Assembly (NCBI GenBank): GCA_016893485.2
Contig: JAFEKX020000001.1
Span: forward strand, 930,001-994,000
DNA from: Streptomyces sp. P3
Lineage (GTDB): Bacteria; Actinomycetota; Actinomycetes; Streptomycetales; Streptomycetaceae
Direction: 5' to 3'
Length of the DNA stretch: 64,000 bases
The first letter of the stretch is position 1, and each line of letters starts with the position of its first letter. Below the pieces are notes generated by a model. That model did not search any database and had not been told where the DNA came from. It worked only from the letters and a program-made list of their open reading frames with translations. The position numbers and the translations under genes were made by a program. Positions 10,829-22,183 of this stretch are shown here, in pieces.

Positions 10829-11647
10829 ATGGCCTCTGCAAGAGAACCCCTTCTCGCGGCACACGGTGTGGTCAAGCGATTCGGCCATGTCCAGGCGCTC
10901 TCGGGCGCCGACTTCACGGCGTACGCCGGCGAGGTCGTCGCACTGATCGGTGACAACGGCGCCGGCAAGTCGACATTGGTGAACGTACTTTCCGGCGTGC
11001 TCACCCCGGACGAGGGCGAGGTGCGCCTGGACGGGACGCCGGTCCGCTTCACGGGGCCGATGGACGCGCAACGGCACGGAGTCGAGACCGTGTACCAGGA
11101 TCTCTCCCTGGCGCCGGACCTTGACGCGGCGTCAAATCTCTATCTCGGCAGGGAACTTGTGCGCGGAGGCCTGCTCGGCCGGCTGGGCGTGCTCGACCGG
11201 CCCACCATGCGCCGGGAGGCGATCGCGGCGTTCGGTGAACTCGGTGTGGAGCTGAAAGATGTGACGGCTCCTGTGACAACGTTGTCAGGAGGGCAACGGC
11301 AGTCCGTGGCCGTGGCGCGCGCGGTCGCGTTCGCCAACAAGGTCATCTTCATGGACGAACCGACCGCGGCCCTGGGCGTCGTCCAGCGCGCCCGGGTGCT
11401 GGAGACCGTCCGCAGGGTCGCCGACCGGGGCATCTGCGTGGTCCTCATCAGCCACAACATGCCCGAGGTGCTGTCGGTCGCGGACCGGGTCGAAGTACTG
11501 CGGCTGGGCCGCCGGGTCGCGTCCTTCAACGCGGCCGACGCCACGATCGAGAAACTCGTCGGCGCCATGACCGGATCGCTGGACGAGCCCGCGCAGAACG
11601 GAAACCACGACCCGGTCGGCGCGACGGAAGCGGAGGACGGGCGATGA
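10829..11647 (+). CDS. sugar ABC transporter ATP-binding protein (single domain)
   Basis: Intact 272-residue ATPase. Walker A is GDNGAGKST, the signature LSGGQRQSVAVARA, Walker B VIFMDEPTAAL and the H-loop LISHNM. Ribose-type importers usually have a double-domain ATPase of about 500 residues; this one has a single domain, as in the FrcA-like subgroup, and would work as a homodimer. Its stop overlaps the permease start (ATGA at 11644), implying translational coupling. It energises uptake of a monosaccharide by the permease and lipoprotein encoded next. Confidence 0.92.
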   Translation: MASAREPLLAAHGVVKRFGHVQALSGADFTAYAGEVVALIGDNGAGKSTLVNVLSGVLTPDEGEVRLDGTPVRFTGPMDAQRHGVETVYQDLSLAPDLDAASNLYLGRELVRGGLLGRLGVLDRPTMRREAIAAFGELGVELKDVTAPVTTLSGGQRQSVAVARAVAFANKVIFMDEPTAALGVVQRARVLETVRRVADRGICVVLISHNMPEVLSVADRVEVLRLGRRVASFNAADATIEKLVGAMTGSLDEPAQNGNHDPVGATEAEDGR

Positions 11648-12705
11648 GCGCCAACAGCCAGGACATCAAGCCGGCCGCCCCGGCGCAGGAGCCGCCCCCG
11701 GCCGCGGACGGACGCCACGCGATACCGCCGTGGCTCCGACGGGCCGCCGGTATCAGCGAGTTGTGGACCTTCGTGATCCTCGTCGCGCTGGTCGCGTTCT
11801 TCACGATCGCGGCGCCGGGCAAGTTCTTCACCACGTACGACATCACGCAGATCGCCGTGAACGCGGCCATCTATCTGGTGCTCGGTGTCGGCATGACGTT
11901 CGTGATCATCACCGCGGGCATCGACCTGTCGATCGGCTCGGTGCTGGTACTGGCGGCGGTGGCCGCCGGTGAGTACAACATCCACCACGGCGGGCCCACC
12001 GCGGGCTGGTTCACGGTCGCGGTCTGCGTGGTCATCGCCCTTGCCGTGGGCGCGGGTTGGGGCGCGTTGCAGGGCGCGGTGGTGGCGACCGGCAAGGTGC
12101 CGCCGCTGATCGTGACCCTGGGCGGTCTGGGCGCGGCACTCGGCATCGCCGAACTCGCCACCGGCGGCCAGGACCCCTCCGGAGCCTCCGCCGCGCATCT
12201 CCAGAACAGCCTGGGATTCGGCAAGTTGCTCGGCATCCCCTGGATGGTGATCCTCGCCGCGCTCGTCACCGCCCTGTTCGGCGCGGTCCTCGGCGCCACG
12301 AAGTTCGGCAGCCACACCCTGGCCATCGGCTCCAACCCGACCGCCGTCCGCCGCGCGGGCATCCCGGTGGGCCGCCATCTGATCAAGGTCTACGGCCTGA
12401 TGGGCGTGCTCGCCGGTCTCGGCGCGGTGATGTGGCTGGCGTCGTACGGCACGACGTCGATCGCCGGGCACTCCACCGACAACCTGAAGGTGATCACCGC
12501 GGTGGTCCTGGGCGGCACCAGCCTGTTCGGCGGGCGGGGTTCGGTCCTCGGCACGGTGATCGGTGTGTTCATCCCCGCGGTGCTGACCACCGGGCTGATC
12601 GTCATCGGCGTTCAGCAGTACTGGCAGGACGTCGCCGTCGGTGTCGTCCTGGTCGCCGCCGTCTACATCGACCAGATGCGCAGGAAGACCCGAGAGCGTG
12701 CGTGA
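11644..12705 (+). CDS. ribose-type sugar ABC transporter permease
   Basis: Intact 353-residue permease of the RbsC/FrcB class (BPD_transp_2). After a Pro-rich N-terminus there are about nine to ten hydrophobic segments. The motif ITAGIDLSIGSVLVLAA and the later ALFGAVLGATKFGSHTLAIG loop with R-R-A-G-I are typical. It starts inside the ATPase stop codon and is followed after about 65 bases by the substrate-binding lipoprotein. It forms the membrane channel of the importer. Confidence 0.92.
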   Translation: MSANSQDIKPAAPAQEPPPAADGRHAIPPWLRRAAGISELWTFVILVALVAFFTIAAPGKFFTTYDITQIAVNAAIYLVLGVGMTFVIITAGIDLSIGSVLVLAAVAAGEYNIHHGGPTAGWFTVAVCVVIALAVGAGWGALQGAVVATGKVPPLIVTLGGLGAALGIAELATGGQDPSGASAAHLQNSLGFGKLLGIPWMVILAALVTALFGAVLGATKFGSHTLAIGSNPTAVRRAGIPVGRHLIKVYGLMGVLAGLGAVMWLASYGTTSIAGHSTDNLKVITAVVLGGTSLFGGRGSVLGTVIGVFIPAVLTTGLIVIGVQQYWQDVAVGVVLVAAVYIDQMRRKTRERA

Positions 12706-12769
12706 CCGCCGCCCCGCTCCCCTCCCCGACCTTCGTCCCGACCCTCGTACCACCCAGGAGGACACCCTC

Positions 12770-13772
12770 ATGTCGAACATCCGCATCACGCGCAAAGTAC
12801 TGGTCGCCGCGGGCACCGTGCTGCTCCTGACCGGCGCCGCCGCCTGCAGTTCGTCGAGCGACAGTGGCAGTTCGGGCTCGAAAGGAGGGGCCTCCGGCAA
12901 GAAGGTCCGGCTGATCACCGGTGTGAAGAGCGACCCCTTCTACATCACCATGACCTGTGCGGCGCAGACCGAGGCCAAGGCGAAGGGCATGGACTTCTCG
13001 GCGGACGGTTCCGCGCAGTGGGACGTCTCCGTGCAGCGGCCCCTGCTCGACTCGGTGGCGGCGTCGCGGCCGGACGGGCTGCTGATCTCGCCGGTCGACA
13101 CCAGCGCGCTCACTCCGTCGCTGAAGCAGATCCAGTCGGCGGGCACCAAGGTCGCGCTGGTGGACACCACGGTCACCGACGACTCGATCGGCCTGACCCG
13201 CATCTCGTCCGACAACGAGAAGGGCGGCCGGGTCGCGGCCGACGCGCTCGCCAAGCTGATGAACGAGAAGGGCTCGGCCATCGTCATCAGCGTCAAGCCC
13301 GGTGTCTCCACGACGGACGCCCGCATCAAGGGCTTCACGGAGGAGATGAAGAAGTACCCGAACATCAAGATGCTGCCCACCCTCTACGACAACGACCTGC
13401 CCGGCCACCGCGGCTTCGCAGATCCAGTCGACGCTGGCGGCGCACCCGGACCTCGGCGGTGTGTTCGCGGGCAACACCAACACCGGCCAGGGCATAGCCA
13501 CCGGCCTCAAGCAGGCGGGCAAGGAGGGCAAGGTGCAGGTCGCCGCGTTCGACGCGGAGCCGGACGAGATCGCCTCGCTGAAGGCGGGCACCCTCCAGGT
13601 CCTGGTCGCGCAGGACCCGGCGGCGATCGGCAAGGAGGCCGTCGACCAGCTCGCCGACGCCTTCGAGGGCAATTCGGTCCAGAAGTCGATCGGCACCAAC
13701 ATGGTCGCCATCACCAAGGCGAACATGAACCAGCCCGAGGTCAGCAAGTACTTCTACAAGTCGGGGTGTTGA
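12770..13772 (+). CDS. sugar ABC transporter substrate-binding lipoprotein (frame slip)
   Basis: Periplasmic-binding-protein family 4 (ribose-type) lipoprotein, about 333 residues. ATG 12770 follows CAGGAGGA. The signal peptide ends in a lipobox at LLTGAAAC, followed by a Ser/Gly linker. The mature part contains the two-lobe signature (DGLLISPVDT, then VAAFDAEPDEIASLKAG). The frame slips near 13418, joining PGHRG to a QIQSTLAAHPDLGGVFAGN segment. It captures the sugar outside the cell for the permease. A strong hairpin follows. Confidence 0.9.
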
Positions 13773-13787
13773 GCACACTCTCCTGCC

Positions 13788-13832
13788 GCCGCTGCCGGGT
13801 GCCCACGTGTGTCACGGGCGCCCGGCAGCGGC
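13788..13832 (+). terminator. hairpin terminator after ABC operon
   Basis: Two 12-base arms (GCCGCTGCCGGG at 13788 and CCCGGCAGCGGC ending 13832) pair perfectly, extended inwards by GCCC/GGGC after a mismatch. It begins 16 bases after the binding-protein stop. No U-tract, as is usual for Streptomyces. Confidence 0.75.
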
Positions 13833-13870
13833 GTATCACAAGCGGGATCGAGCCGTATCAGAAAGGGGAC

Positions 13871-15352
<1,482 letters not shown>

Positions 15353-15509
15353 TCAACTCCGGGTTTCAGCACCGCCGTTGGGCCGGTTCGAGGCGTTCGC
15401 CGTCGGGCCGGCCCTTCGTCGTCCGGGGCGGCGCACGGGAGACCGCGGGCCCTGGTCAGGACCGCCGACCGGTCGCCCCCTCCCCGTTCTCCCCGCGTAG
15501 CCTTCCTCC

Positions 15510-16609
15510 GTGACCACGCACAACACCATCGCCGTGAGCGTCGAAGAGATGCTCGAAGACCTCCGGACCCTCGTCGAGGTCGAGTCCCCTCCCGTGACCT
15601 GGACGCCCTGCGGACATCGGCCGAGACCGTCGCCGGTGTCATCGAGGCGCGGCTCGGCGGACGGGCCGTGCTCGTCGAGAGCGCGGGCGGGCCGCACATC
15701 CACTGGTCCGACGGTGGCACACCCCGCGTGCTGGTCCTCGGGCACCACGACACCGTGTTCCCGCTCGGCACCCTCGCGCGCCGGCCCTTCCTGGTCGAGG
15801 ACGGCCGGGCGACCGGACCCAGGGTCTTCGACATGCTCGGCGGTCTGGTGCAGGCGATCCACGGGCTGGCGGCGCTGGAGGACCGGTCCGGCGTCGAGAT
15901 CCTGGTGACCGCGGACGAGGAGGTCGGCTCCCCCTTCTCCCGGGCGCTCATCGAGGAACGCGCCCTGGCCTGCGGTGCCGTGCTCGTGGCCGAGGGTGCC
16001 GCCGACGGCGGGGCCGTGAAGACCGGCCGTAAGGGATGCGGCACCTTCGAGGTGTCCGTCGCGGGGCGGGCCTCGCACGCGGGGCTGGAGCCCGACGCGG
16101 GGGTCAACGCGCTGGTCGAGGCGGCGCACCAGGTGCTGGACATCGCGGCGCTGGCGCGGCCCGAGATCGGTACGACGGTCACGCCGACCGTCGCGTCCGC
16201 CGGAACCCTGGACAACGTCGTGCCCGCGCGGGCGACCGTCGTCGTGGACGTCCGGGTCGAGTCGGCCGCCGAGAAGGAGCGCGTCGAGTCGGCGTTCGCC
16301 GCCCTCACCCCTCATCTCGACGAAGCCGTGATCACCGTAGAAGGAAGCGTCGGTCGGCCGCCGATGCCGGAGTCGGCCGCGGCCGGACTGTTCGCCGTGG
16401 CACGGCAGTTGCTGCCCGGGCTCGAAGGACGGGCGGTCGGCGGTGGGAGTGACGGGAACTTCACGGCCGCGCTCGGGGTGCCGACGCTCGACGGGCTGGG
16501 CGCGGTCGGGGGCGGGGCGCACGCGGACCACGAGTATCTGCTCGTCGGGTCGATGGCCGAGCGGGCGCGGCTCCTCGCCGGGCTGGTGGACGCGATCCGG
16601 AGCGCCTGA
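15510..16609 (+). CDS. M20 family metallopeptidase (carboxypeptidase G2-like, frame slip)
   Basis: M20-family zinc peptidase, about 365 residues, cytoplasmic. The HHDTVFPLG block holds the first metal ligands, TADEEVGS the catalytic Glu and bridging residues, and a C-terminal GAHADHEYL the last His. The central dimerisation domain (KGCGTFEVSVAGRASHAG) is present. GTG at 15510 is used; the frame slips near 15597, after a VEVESPP segment. The bridging-Asp motif reads FDMLGG, where the family usually has DMKGG. Relatives remove glutamate from pteroate or hydrolyse amino-acid amides; the substrate here is unknown. Confidence 0.85.
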
Positions 16610-16716
16610 CCCCGGGTTTGTCGGGCCCGTCCGGGCGGCATCAACAGGCCGTCGGGGAGCGATACTTGACCATGCGGGGATTATCCCGTGATGGCCTGAT
16701 ACGGGAGCGGCGATCA

Positions 16717-17249
16717 GTGAGCAGTGTCAGCACAGTTGCGGGCAAGGTCGAGGTACGGCTCCGTTGGGATCCGAGTCCCTGGGGGCAGCAGCCGCGCCAT
16801 CTGGACATCGTCGCGGCGACCTACTCCGCCGACGCCCCGTACGGACGGCCGGTGTACGTCGTCAACTCCGAGAGCCGCTCGCCGGACGGCACGATCAACA
16901 TGAGCCGGCACAGCGAGAGCGGCCAGGGGTACGGGTACATGGAGGTGATGGTCCTCGAACTCGACCGTCTCGCCGGGTCGTTCGCCCGGGTGGTCGTCGG
17001 GGTGGCGATCCACCAGAACGGCGGGGCCAGGACGTTCGGGAGCTGTCGCACGCCAGGACGCTGGTCGTGGAGGGGTACAAGGAGCTGCTGTCCGACGACT
17101 TCACGGGGGTGGCCGGGTCCACCGCCGCGACGGTCGCGGAGTTCACCAAGGACGCCTCAGGGGCCTGGGAGTTCCGCCCGATGGTACGGGGGTTCGACAG
17201 CGAACCGGCCGGTTTCAGTGCGGAGATGGGCAGCGCGTCTCGGCCCTGA
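16717..17249 (+). CDS. TerD-family protein (frame slip)
   Basis: About 178-residue protein of the TerD (tellurium/stress) family, a beta-sandwich calcium-binding fold. Diagnostic stretches are LDIVAATYS, a Tyr-Val-Val-Asn strand, and VMVLELDRL. GTG 16717 is preceded by GGGAG; an upstream ATG at 16672 is possible. The frame slips near 17040, joining GGARTFG to ELSHARTLVVEGYKEL. The end overlaps the convergent rhomboid-like gene by 35 bases. The usual TerD acidic Ca-binding loops are only partly evident, so I name only the family. Role probably in stress response. Confidence 0.75.
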
Positions 17250-17958
17250 CCGGCTGCTCGGCGTTGTACTGCGGCAGCAGCGTCGTGACGGTCGGCCGCC
17301 GGTGCCGCAGCTCGTGGACCAGGCCCAGGACCACGGCGGCGGCCACCGCGACCAGGTGTTCCCGCCCGGCCAGATTGGGCTTCACGATCGACTCCCACAC
17401 CATCGATCCCCGGTGAGGAAGAACACGACGGGCGCACGCCGGACGACCGCGAGATAGGTGAACAGTCCTACGACCGCCGCCGACGGCCCGGTGTCGAGGA
17501 CGTGTCCGATCTCCGGCCTGAGCCCGATGCCGCCGCAGCCGGGCCCGATGAGGAGCATCACGCGCACCGTGAGGGTGCCGGCCAGGGTGGTCACGTAGGC
17601 GACGACGAGGGTGCGGGCGCGGCCGAGGGACAGCTCGGCCAGCGCGAAGGCGAGGAACAGCTGGGTGATGCCGGCCCAGACCGGGAGGTCGAGGGCGGGG
17701 ACGTACAGCGATATGGGGGTGCGCACCAGGGCGAGCCAGGGGCAGGTCGCCCTGGACGCCGCCGACGTCCCGCACGATCTCGGCGCCGGTCGGGTTCTGC
17801 GCGACCGCGTGGAAGAAGATCACGCCGAAGGCGGCGACGAACGCGAGGGACACCCCCATCAGTCCGCGCCGCAGCAGCTGTCGTACCGGATCGACGACGA
17901 TGCCCTGCCATTCACCCCGCAGTGTGCGCCAGATGAACAACGGTCCCAACTCCCCCAC
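17215..17958 (-). CDS. rhomboid-like integral membrane protein (frame slips)
   Basis: About 245 residues in three frame segments: an N-terminal part (FIWRTLRGEWQGIV, then a membrane helix), a central part with LPVWAGITQLFLAFALAEL and three further helices (17382-17726), and a C-terminal helix with VAVAAAVVLGLVHELRH. Slips are near 17740 and 17400. Helix layout and the GP-S-AAVVGL segment resemble actinobacterial rhomboid-like proteins, but I cannot place the Ser/His catalytic pair with certainty; it may be a non-protease member. Start uncertain (GTG 17958 chosen). Confidence 0.6.
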   Translation of the reverse strand: MGELGPLFIWRTLRGEWQGIVVDPVRQLLRRGLMGVSLAFVAAFGVIFFHAVAQNPTGAEIVRDVGGVQGDLPLARPGAHPHIAVRPRPRPPGLGRHHPAVPRLRAGRAVPRPRPHPRRRLRDHPGRHPHGARDAPHRARLRRHRAQAGDRTRPRHRAVGGGRRTVHLSRGRPACARRVLPHRGSMVWESIVKPNLAGREHLVAVAAAVVLGLVHELRHRRPTVTTLLPQYNAEQPVRAETRCPSPH

Positions 17959-18124
17959 CTCGGTCAAACATACGGATCGGAATGTAGCCCCCTGTGCGGG
18001 TCCTGTGTGTCCCAGGTCCGCCGGAGCTGTTGTCGCAGCTCGCGGGCGGTGCACGTGGGGCTGATATTGAAGAGTGGGAAGCTTTCCCGACGGTTGTTCG
18101 ACGACTGAAGGAAGCGGAGGGCCG

Positions 18125-19262
18125 GTGCGCACCTCGAGAGATCCGGCCGGTTCCACCGTGGTAGACGCAGGGCAGCGCTCCACACCTCCGCTCAGCTGGG
18201 CCGTCGTGGTGTTCTGGCTCGTCGTCGTCACCCTGCTCGTGGCGGTGACCGGTGTCGTGCTCGGCCGGGACACCCGGCCCGCCCCCTTTCTCGTGGTGCT
18301 GCCCGCGCTGCTCGCCGGGCGCGGCACCGTGCGGCAGACCGTCGTCGCCTCCGCGTGGGTGACGCTGGTCATCGTCGGCTCCCTCGTGGACACCCCGCTG
18401 GGCACGGCGGGCGCCGACGCGGCCGTCATCGCCTTCACCCTGGTGTTCAACGGCCTCAGCGTGGCGCGGGCGGCGCAGCGGATCCGCTGGGAGGGCGAGA
18501 TCGCCCGGCTGCGCTCCGCCGCCGCGGCCCTGCAGCGCCAGATCCTGCGCCCGTTCCCGCTGATGACCGACCAGCTCCTGGTCCACGGCCTCTACCAGCC
18601 CGTGGAGGAGGACAGCCGGGTCGGCGGTGACGTCTACGAGGTGGTCTCCTCGCCCTACGGCAGCCGCGTGTTCATCGCCGACGTCCAGGGCAAGGGCCTT
18701 CAGGCGATCAGCGCCGCGTTCGCCGTCCTGAGCGCCTTCCGCGAGGCGGCCGTCGCAGAGCCGACCCTCACCGCCGTGGTCGACGCCCTGGAGGAGGCGG
18801 TGCTACGGCACAACTCGTTCGCGGCGCAGACCGGTGAGCGGGAGCGGTTCGTGACGGCGATCGTGCTCGGCGTCGACGACGGGGACGAGGTCCAGGCGAT
18901 CAACTGCGGTCACGTGGCACCACTGCTGCTGCACGCGGAGCGGGCCACGCCGGTGCTCCGGCAGGAACCGTGCGTCCCGCTGGGCCTCGACGCGCTGGCC
19001 CCTGAGCCGCGTACCGTCGAGTGGTTCGTCTTCCCGCCGGACGGCACGCTGCTGCTCTGCACCGACGGGGTCACCGAGGCGCGCGATCCGTCCGGCGCGT
19101 TCTATCCGCTCGAGGCGGCGCGCGGCGGCCTGGGGCGAGGTCCTCCCCAAGGACGTACCGGCCACCGTCTACGGCGATCTGCGCCGCCACACGGCGGGCA
19201 CGCCCCGCGACGACACCGCGCTGCTGGTGCTGCGCCGGCGGGGCGACGCGGGTCTTCGCTGA
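18125..19262 (+). CDS. membrane SpoIIE/PP2C-type serine phosphatase (frame slip)
   Basis: About 379-residue phosphatase. GTG 18125 follows GGAGG. Three to four hydrophobic segments (residues about 20-110) precede a short linker helix and a SpoIIE catalytic domain (about 150 to the end). Metal-site blocks are GGDVYEVV, FIADVQGKG, NCGHVAPLL, CTDGVTEARD and a terminal DDTALLVLRR. The frame slips near 19128, so the final DDTALL strand lies in another frame and ends at 19262. Such phosphatases dephosphorylate anti-sigma-factor antagonists in partner-switching systems; no partner gene is adjacent. Confidence 0.88.
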
Positions 19263-19293
19263 CCGGGCGGAAGGGCCGGCCAGGGCAGGACGG

Positions 19294-20265
19294 TCACGGT
19301 CGGCCGCCCTGACGGGGTCTCCCGCGGTGAGGTGTTCGAGGACCTCGGCCAGTTCCTGGCAGGCCTTCTCCACCGAGATCCGGGTGTTGCGCTGCTCGGT
19401 GATGACCGAGGAGAGCAGCAGGGCGGTGAGGGCCATCGTGCCGTTGAAGGCCTGGAGTTTCATCATGACCTCGACGTGGGTCAGGTCCGCGAACGGGCCC
19501 GTCTCCTGGGTCGCCGCGATGGTGGCCATGACGGAGGCGAACAGCGCGCACAGCATGCTGCCGGCGAACCGGAAGCGCAGGGCCGCCCAGATCAGCAGCG
19601 GATAGATCAGGAACAGCAGGCTGACGCGATTGTGGGTGACGAGGGGGACGATCACGCCGATGGTCGCCGCGAGCCCCAAGGCCTCGTTCCACCGGTGCAG
19701 GTCCAGGGGCAGGCGCACGGTCCGCAGCAGGAGCAGGAGCGGGGTGACGATCAGGACGCCCATCGCGTCGCCCACCCACCAGCCGAGCCAGACCGGCCAG
19801 AACGAGTGCGCGGCCAGCTTGTCGGTGAGGACGAGCAGTCCGGCCCCGCAGCTCGCACTGATCAGCATCGCGGACAGGGCGCCCAGGAACACCAGGGCGA
19901 GGCCGTCACGCAGCCGTCCGAGATCGGTACGGAAGCCGACCCGGCGCAGCATGAGGTAGGCGCAGGCGGGGGCGAGGGTGTTGCCGACCAGCACGACGAA
20001 CGCGGTCGGGTGGAGCGAGGTGATCGACATGATCACGAGGAGAGCGCCGAGGGCGATGCCGGGCAGCACCCGCAGCCCGAAGATCAGCAGACAGGCCACC
20101 GCGACGCCGGTGGGCGGCCAGATGGGTGTGAACACCGCCCCTCGACCACCAGCTCCCGCAACAGCCCGAGCCGCCCCGCGCCGAAGTAGCCCCGGCGACG
20201 GCCAACGTCAGCAGGACGTACCCGCCCGGCCGCCGCAGCTCCTCGAAACCCACCACAGCAGCCAT
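19294..20265 (-). CDS. MASE1-domain membrane sensor protein (frame slips)
   Basis: Integral membrane protein with the MASE1 sensory domain, about 320 residues. The N-terminus is split over three frames (ATG 20265; slips near 20190 and 20130): a first helix, then YFGAGRLGLLREL, then FTPIWPPTGVAVACLLIFG, which is the MASE1 signature. About eight hydrophobic segments follow. It ends soon after a short coiled segment (EKACQELAEVLEHLT), so there is no kinase or cyclase output domain. The end is uncertain: the main frame runs to 19071, overlapping the phosphatase gene; a one-base shift gives a stop at 19294. Confidence 0.75.
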
Positions 20266-20369
20266 CAGACACTGAGCCGGCTTCGTCGGCGAGGCGAGGG
20301 GGTGGCGTGGGGGTGGAGTGGGGGTGGGGTCAGCGCGTCAGGCCGCGGCCGGGGCATCGCCGACAGGCC

Positions 20370-21199
20370 CTACGCCTCGCCCTCAGGCGCGTCGTGCCCC
20401 ACGACCAGTACCGCCGCGTCGTCCTCGTGGCCCACCCGCTCGGCCCCCTTGATCACCGCCGCCGCGAGGGAGCCCGCGTCCATACCTGCCACGGCGGCGA
20501 TCCCGGCGAGGCGGACGACCTGGTCGAGGCCTTCGTCGACGTTCATCGAGGGGCCTTCCACCACGCCGTCGGTCACCAGGACGAAGACGCCGCCGGTGGT
20601 GAGGCGGTGCTCGGTCACCGCGTACCGCTGGCCCGCGACGATACCGAGGGGCGGTCCGCCCTCGTCGTCGGTGATGCCGGACCGGCCGTCCGCCGTAGCC
20701 CAGACGGAGGGTATGTGTCCGGCCCGCGCGCTCTCCAGCACGCCGGTGATCGGGTCCAGGCGCATGAACGTGCAGGTCGCGAAGAGTTCGGTGCCGAGGG
20801 ACAGCAGCAGGTCGTTCGTGAGGGCGAGGAGTTCGCCGGGCTCGCTGGTGACGGAGGCCAGCGCCCGCAGCCCCACCCGGACCTGGCCCATGAACGCGGC
20901 GGCCTCGATGTTGTGCCCCTGGACGTCGCCGATGGACAGGCCTATCCGCCCGTCGGGCATCGTGAAGGCGTCGTACCAGTCGCCCCCACGTTGAGGCCGT
21001 GGTTCGCGGGCGAGTACTGGACCGCGAGGTGGAACCGCGGGGTCACGGGCATGTCGCCGGGCAGCATGCCGCGCTGCAGGGCGACGGCCAGTTCGAGCAG
21101 GGAGCGCTGGAGCTCCGCCCGCTCGCGGGCCTGGGCGGTCAGCGTCCCGAGTCTGGCCAGCAGCTCGTCACCGTCGTCCGTGGGGCGCTTGCGGGACAT
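20370..21199 (-). CDS. SpoIIE/PP2C-type phosphatase, soluble (frame slip)
   Basis: About 276-residue phosphatase with a short N-terminal helical region (LLARLGTLTAQARERAELQRS) and a SpoIIE domain: LSIGDVQGHNIEAAAFMGQ, RAGHIPSVW, LVTDGVVEG and a final HEDDAAVLVVGHD. The frame slips near 20985, where GTG followed by five Gs would need six to restore the expected N-V-G-G-D-W-Y motif. ATG 21199 is used. Likely acts on an anti-sigma antagonist; no partner is nearby. It is the second phosphatase in 3 kb. Confidence 0.88.
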
Positions 21200-21281
21200 C
21201 GACCACTCCAAGGGGGTTGGTACCGCTATAAGCATAAAGAACGGATTTCTCCCCCTCCGAAACGCGGTACGGGAACGACAG

Positions 21282-21316
21282 CGGCCCGGCCCCCGCGAGT
21301 AGCGGGAGCCGGGCCG
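21282..21316 (-). terminator. hairpin terminator after ribosomal-protein operon
   Basis: Arms CGGCCCGGC and GCCGGGCCG, then CCCGC/GCGGG after a C-A mismatch, with loop GAGTA. It lies 58 bases beyond the rpmJ stop and before the phosphatase gene, and fits the end of the L33-L31-L36 operon. Confidence 0.7.
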
Positions 21317-21373
21317 GTCGATCCGTCGACAGTCCGTGATCCGTCCATGGATCCGTCGGTCGTACGCGCCGCG

Positions 21374-21496
21374 TCAGCCCTGGCGGGCCTTGAAACGCGG
21401 GTCCTTCTTGTTGATCACGAACGTCACACCGCGACGCCGTACCACCTGCGCGCCGGGCTTGGCCTTCAGCGAACGAAGCGAGTTGCGAACCTTCAT
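21374..21496 (-). CDS. rpmJ: 50S ribosomal protein L36, Cys-free paralogue
   Basis: Intact 40-residue L36: [20 protein letters not shown] at the start and [15 protein letters not shown] at the end. Zinc-binding L36 has a Cys-Cys-Cys-His site; this copy has no Cys, so it belongs to the zinc-independent paralogues (YkgO type) made during zinc limitation. Its ATG overlaps the L31 stop (ATGA), so translation is coupled. Confidence 0.93.
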   Translation of the reverse strand: MKVRNSLRSLKAKPGAQVVRRRGVTFVINKKDPRFKARQG

Positions 21497-21741
21497 GACG
21501 TCCTCCCATAGCGGCGCTCGAAGCGCTCCACACGGCCCGCGGTGTCCACGACGCGCGTGTTGCCGGTGTAGAACGGGTGGCTGGCCGACGAGATCTCGAC
21601 GTCGATCAGCGGGTACGTGTTCCCGTCCGCCCACTCGATCGTGCGCGCCGACTGCGCGGTCGAGGTGGTGAGAAACGCGGTGTCCGCCGCGCGGTCGCGG
21701 AAGACGACCGGACGGGACACGGGGTGGATGCCAGACCTCAT
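21493..21741 (-). CDS. rpmE2: 50S ribosomal protein L31 type B
   Basis: Intact 82-residue L31 of the longer, type B form, starting [16 protein letters not shown] and with the conserved [10 protein letters not shown] segment. It lacks the CxxC zinc site of type A, so it is the zinc-independent version. ATG 21741 is preceded by GGAAGGAAG. It lies between L33 and L36 paralogues, 125 bases after L33 and overlapping L36. In other actinobacteria such clusters are repressed by Zur. Confidence 0.95.
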   Translation of the reverse strand: MRSGIHPVSRPVVFRDRAADTAFLTTSTAQSARTIEWADGNTYPLIDVEISSASHPFYTGNTRVVDTAGRVERFERRYGRTS

Positions 21742-21866
21742 GGTGCTTCCTTCCTCAGGCCGTCCGCCGCGGGACGGCCGCTCTGCTTCGTTCGTGGGAC
21801 AACCGCTCGGCCGGCTTCGCGGTGCGACCGCCGAGCCGGCCTCGCGGGTCGGCCGCCGTACTCGAC

Positions 21867-22031
21867 TCAACGCTCTTCGCGGAAGTCGACGTGCGTCCCC
21901 GCCACCGGGTCGTACTTGCGCAGGACCAACCGGTCGGGGTCGTTGCGACGGCTCTTGCGCGTCACGTAGGTGACGCCGGTTCCGGCCGTCGACTTCAGGG
22001 TGACGACGGGACGGTTCGTGGTGCGTGCCAT
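21867..22031 (-). CDS. rpmG: 50S ribosomal protein L33, Cys-free paralogue
   Basis: Intact 54-residue L33. It starts [20 protein letters not shown], has [20 protein letters not shown], and ends DFREER. The two CxxC pairs of zinc-binding L33 are absent, so it is the zinc-independent paralogue. ATG 22031 follows GGAAGGAGG. First gene of the L33-L31-L36 operon. Confidence 0.95.
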   Translation of the reverse strand: MARTTNRPVVTLKSTAGTGVTYVTRKSRRNDPDRLVLRKYDPVAGTHVDFREER

Positions 22032-22071
22032 GAGGACCTCCTTCCGCCCACATCCCGGGATCTTGTCCCGA

Positions 22072-22088
22072 GCATGTCAGCTACATGC
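22072..22088. promoter_or_regulatory. inverted repeat upstream of L33
   Basis: GCATGT and ACATGC arms with a CAGCT spacer, about 41-57 bases upstream of the L33 start. Position suits an operator. It does not look like the AT-rich TGAAAATnnTTTTCA Zur box, so either regulation differs or the site is unrelated. Confidence 0.35.
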
Positions 22089-22183
22089 GTCTCAACACCG
22101 GCACCCGGCGGTCCATTCCCGCCGCCCGATGCCCTCGCCGAACAGGAACGATGTCGCCGACCGACCCCGTCAGGCCCCCGTCG

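Noticed and set aside
11140..12918. 592-residue open frame on the minus strand
   Set aside because: Antisense to the ABC operon; His/Asp/Arg-rich low-complexity product.
17912..17971. short reading frame MFDRGGGVGTVVHLAHTAG upstream of the rhomboid-like gene
   Set aside because: It overlaps the likely start of that gene in another frame, has no RBS of its own and no recognisable product.
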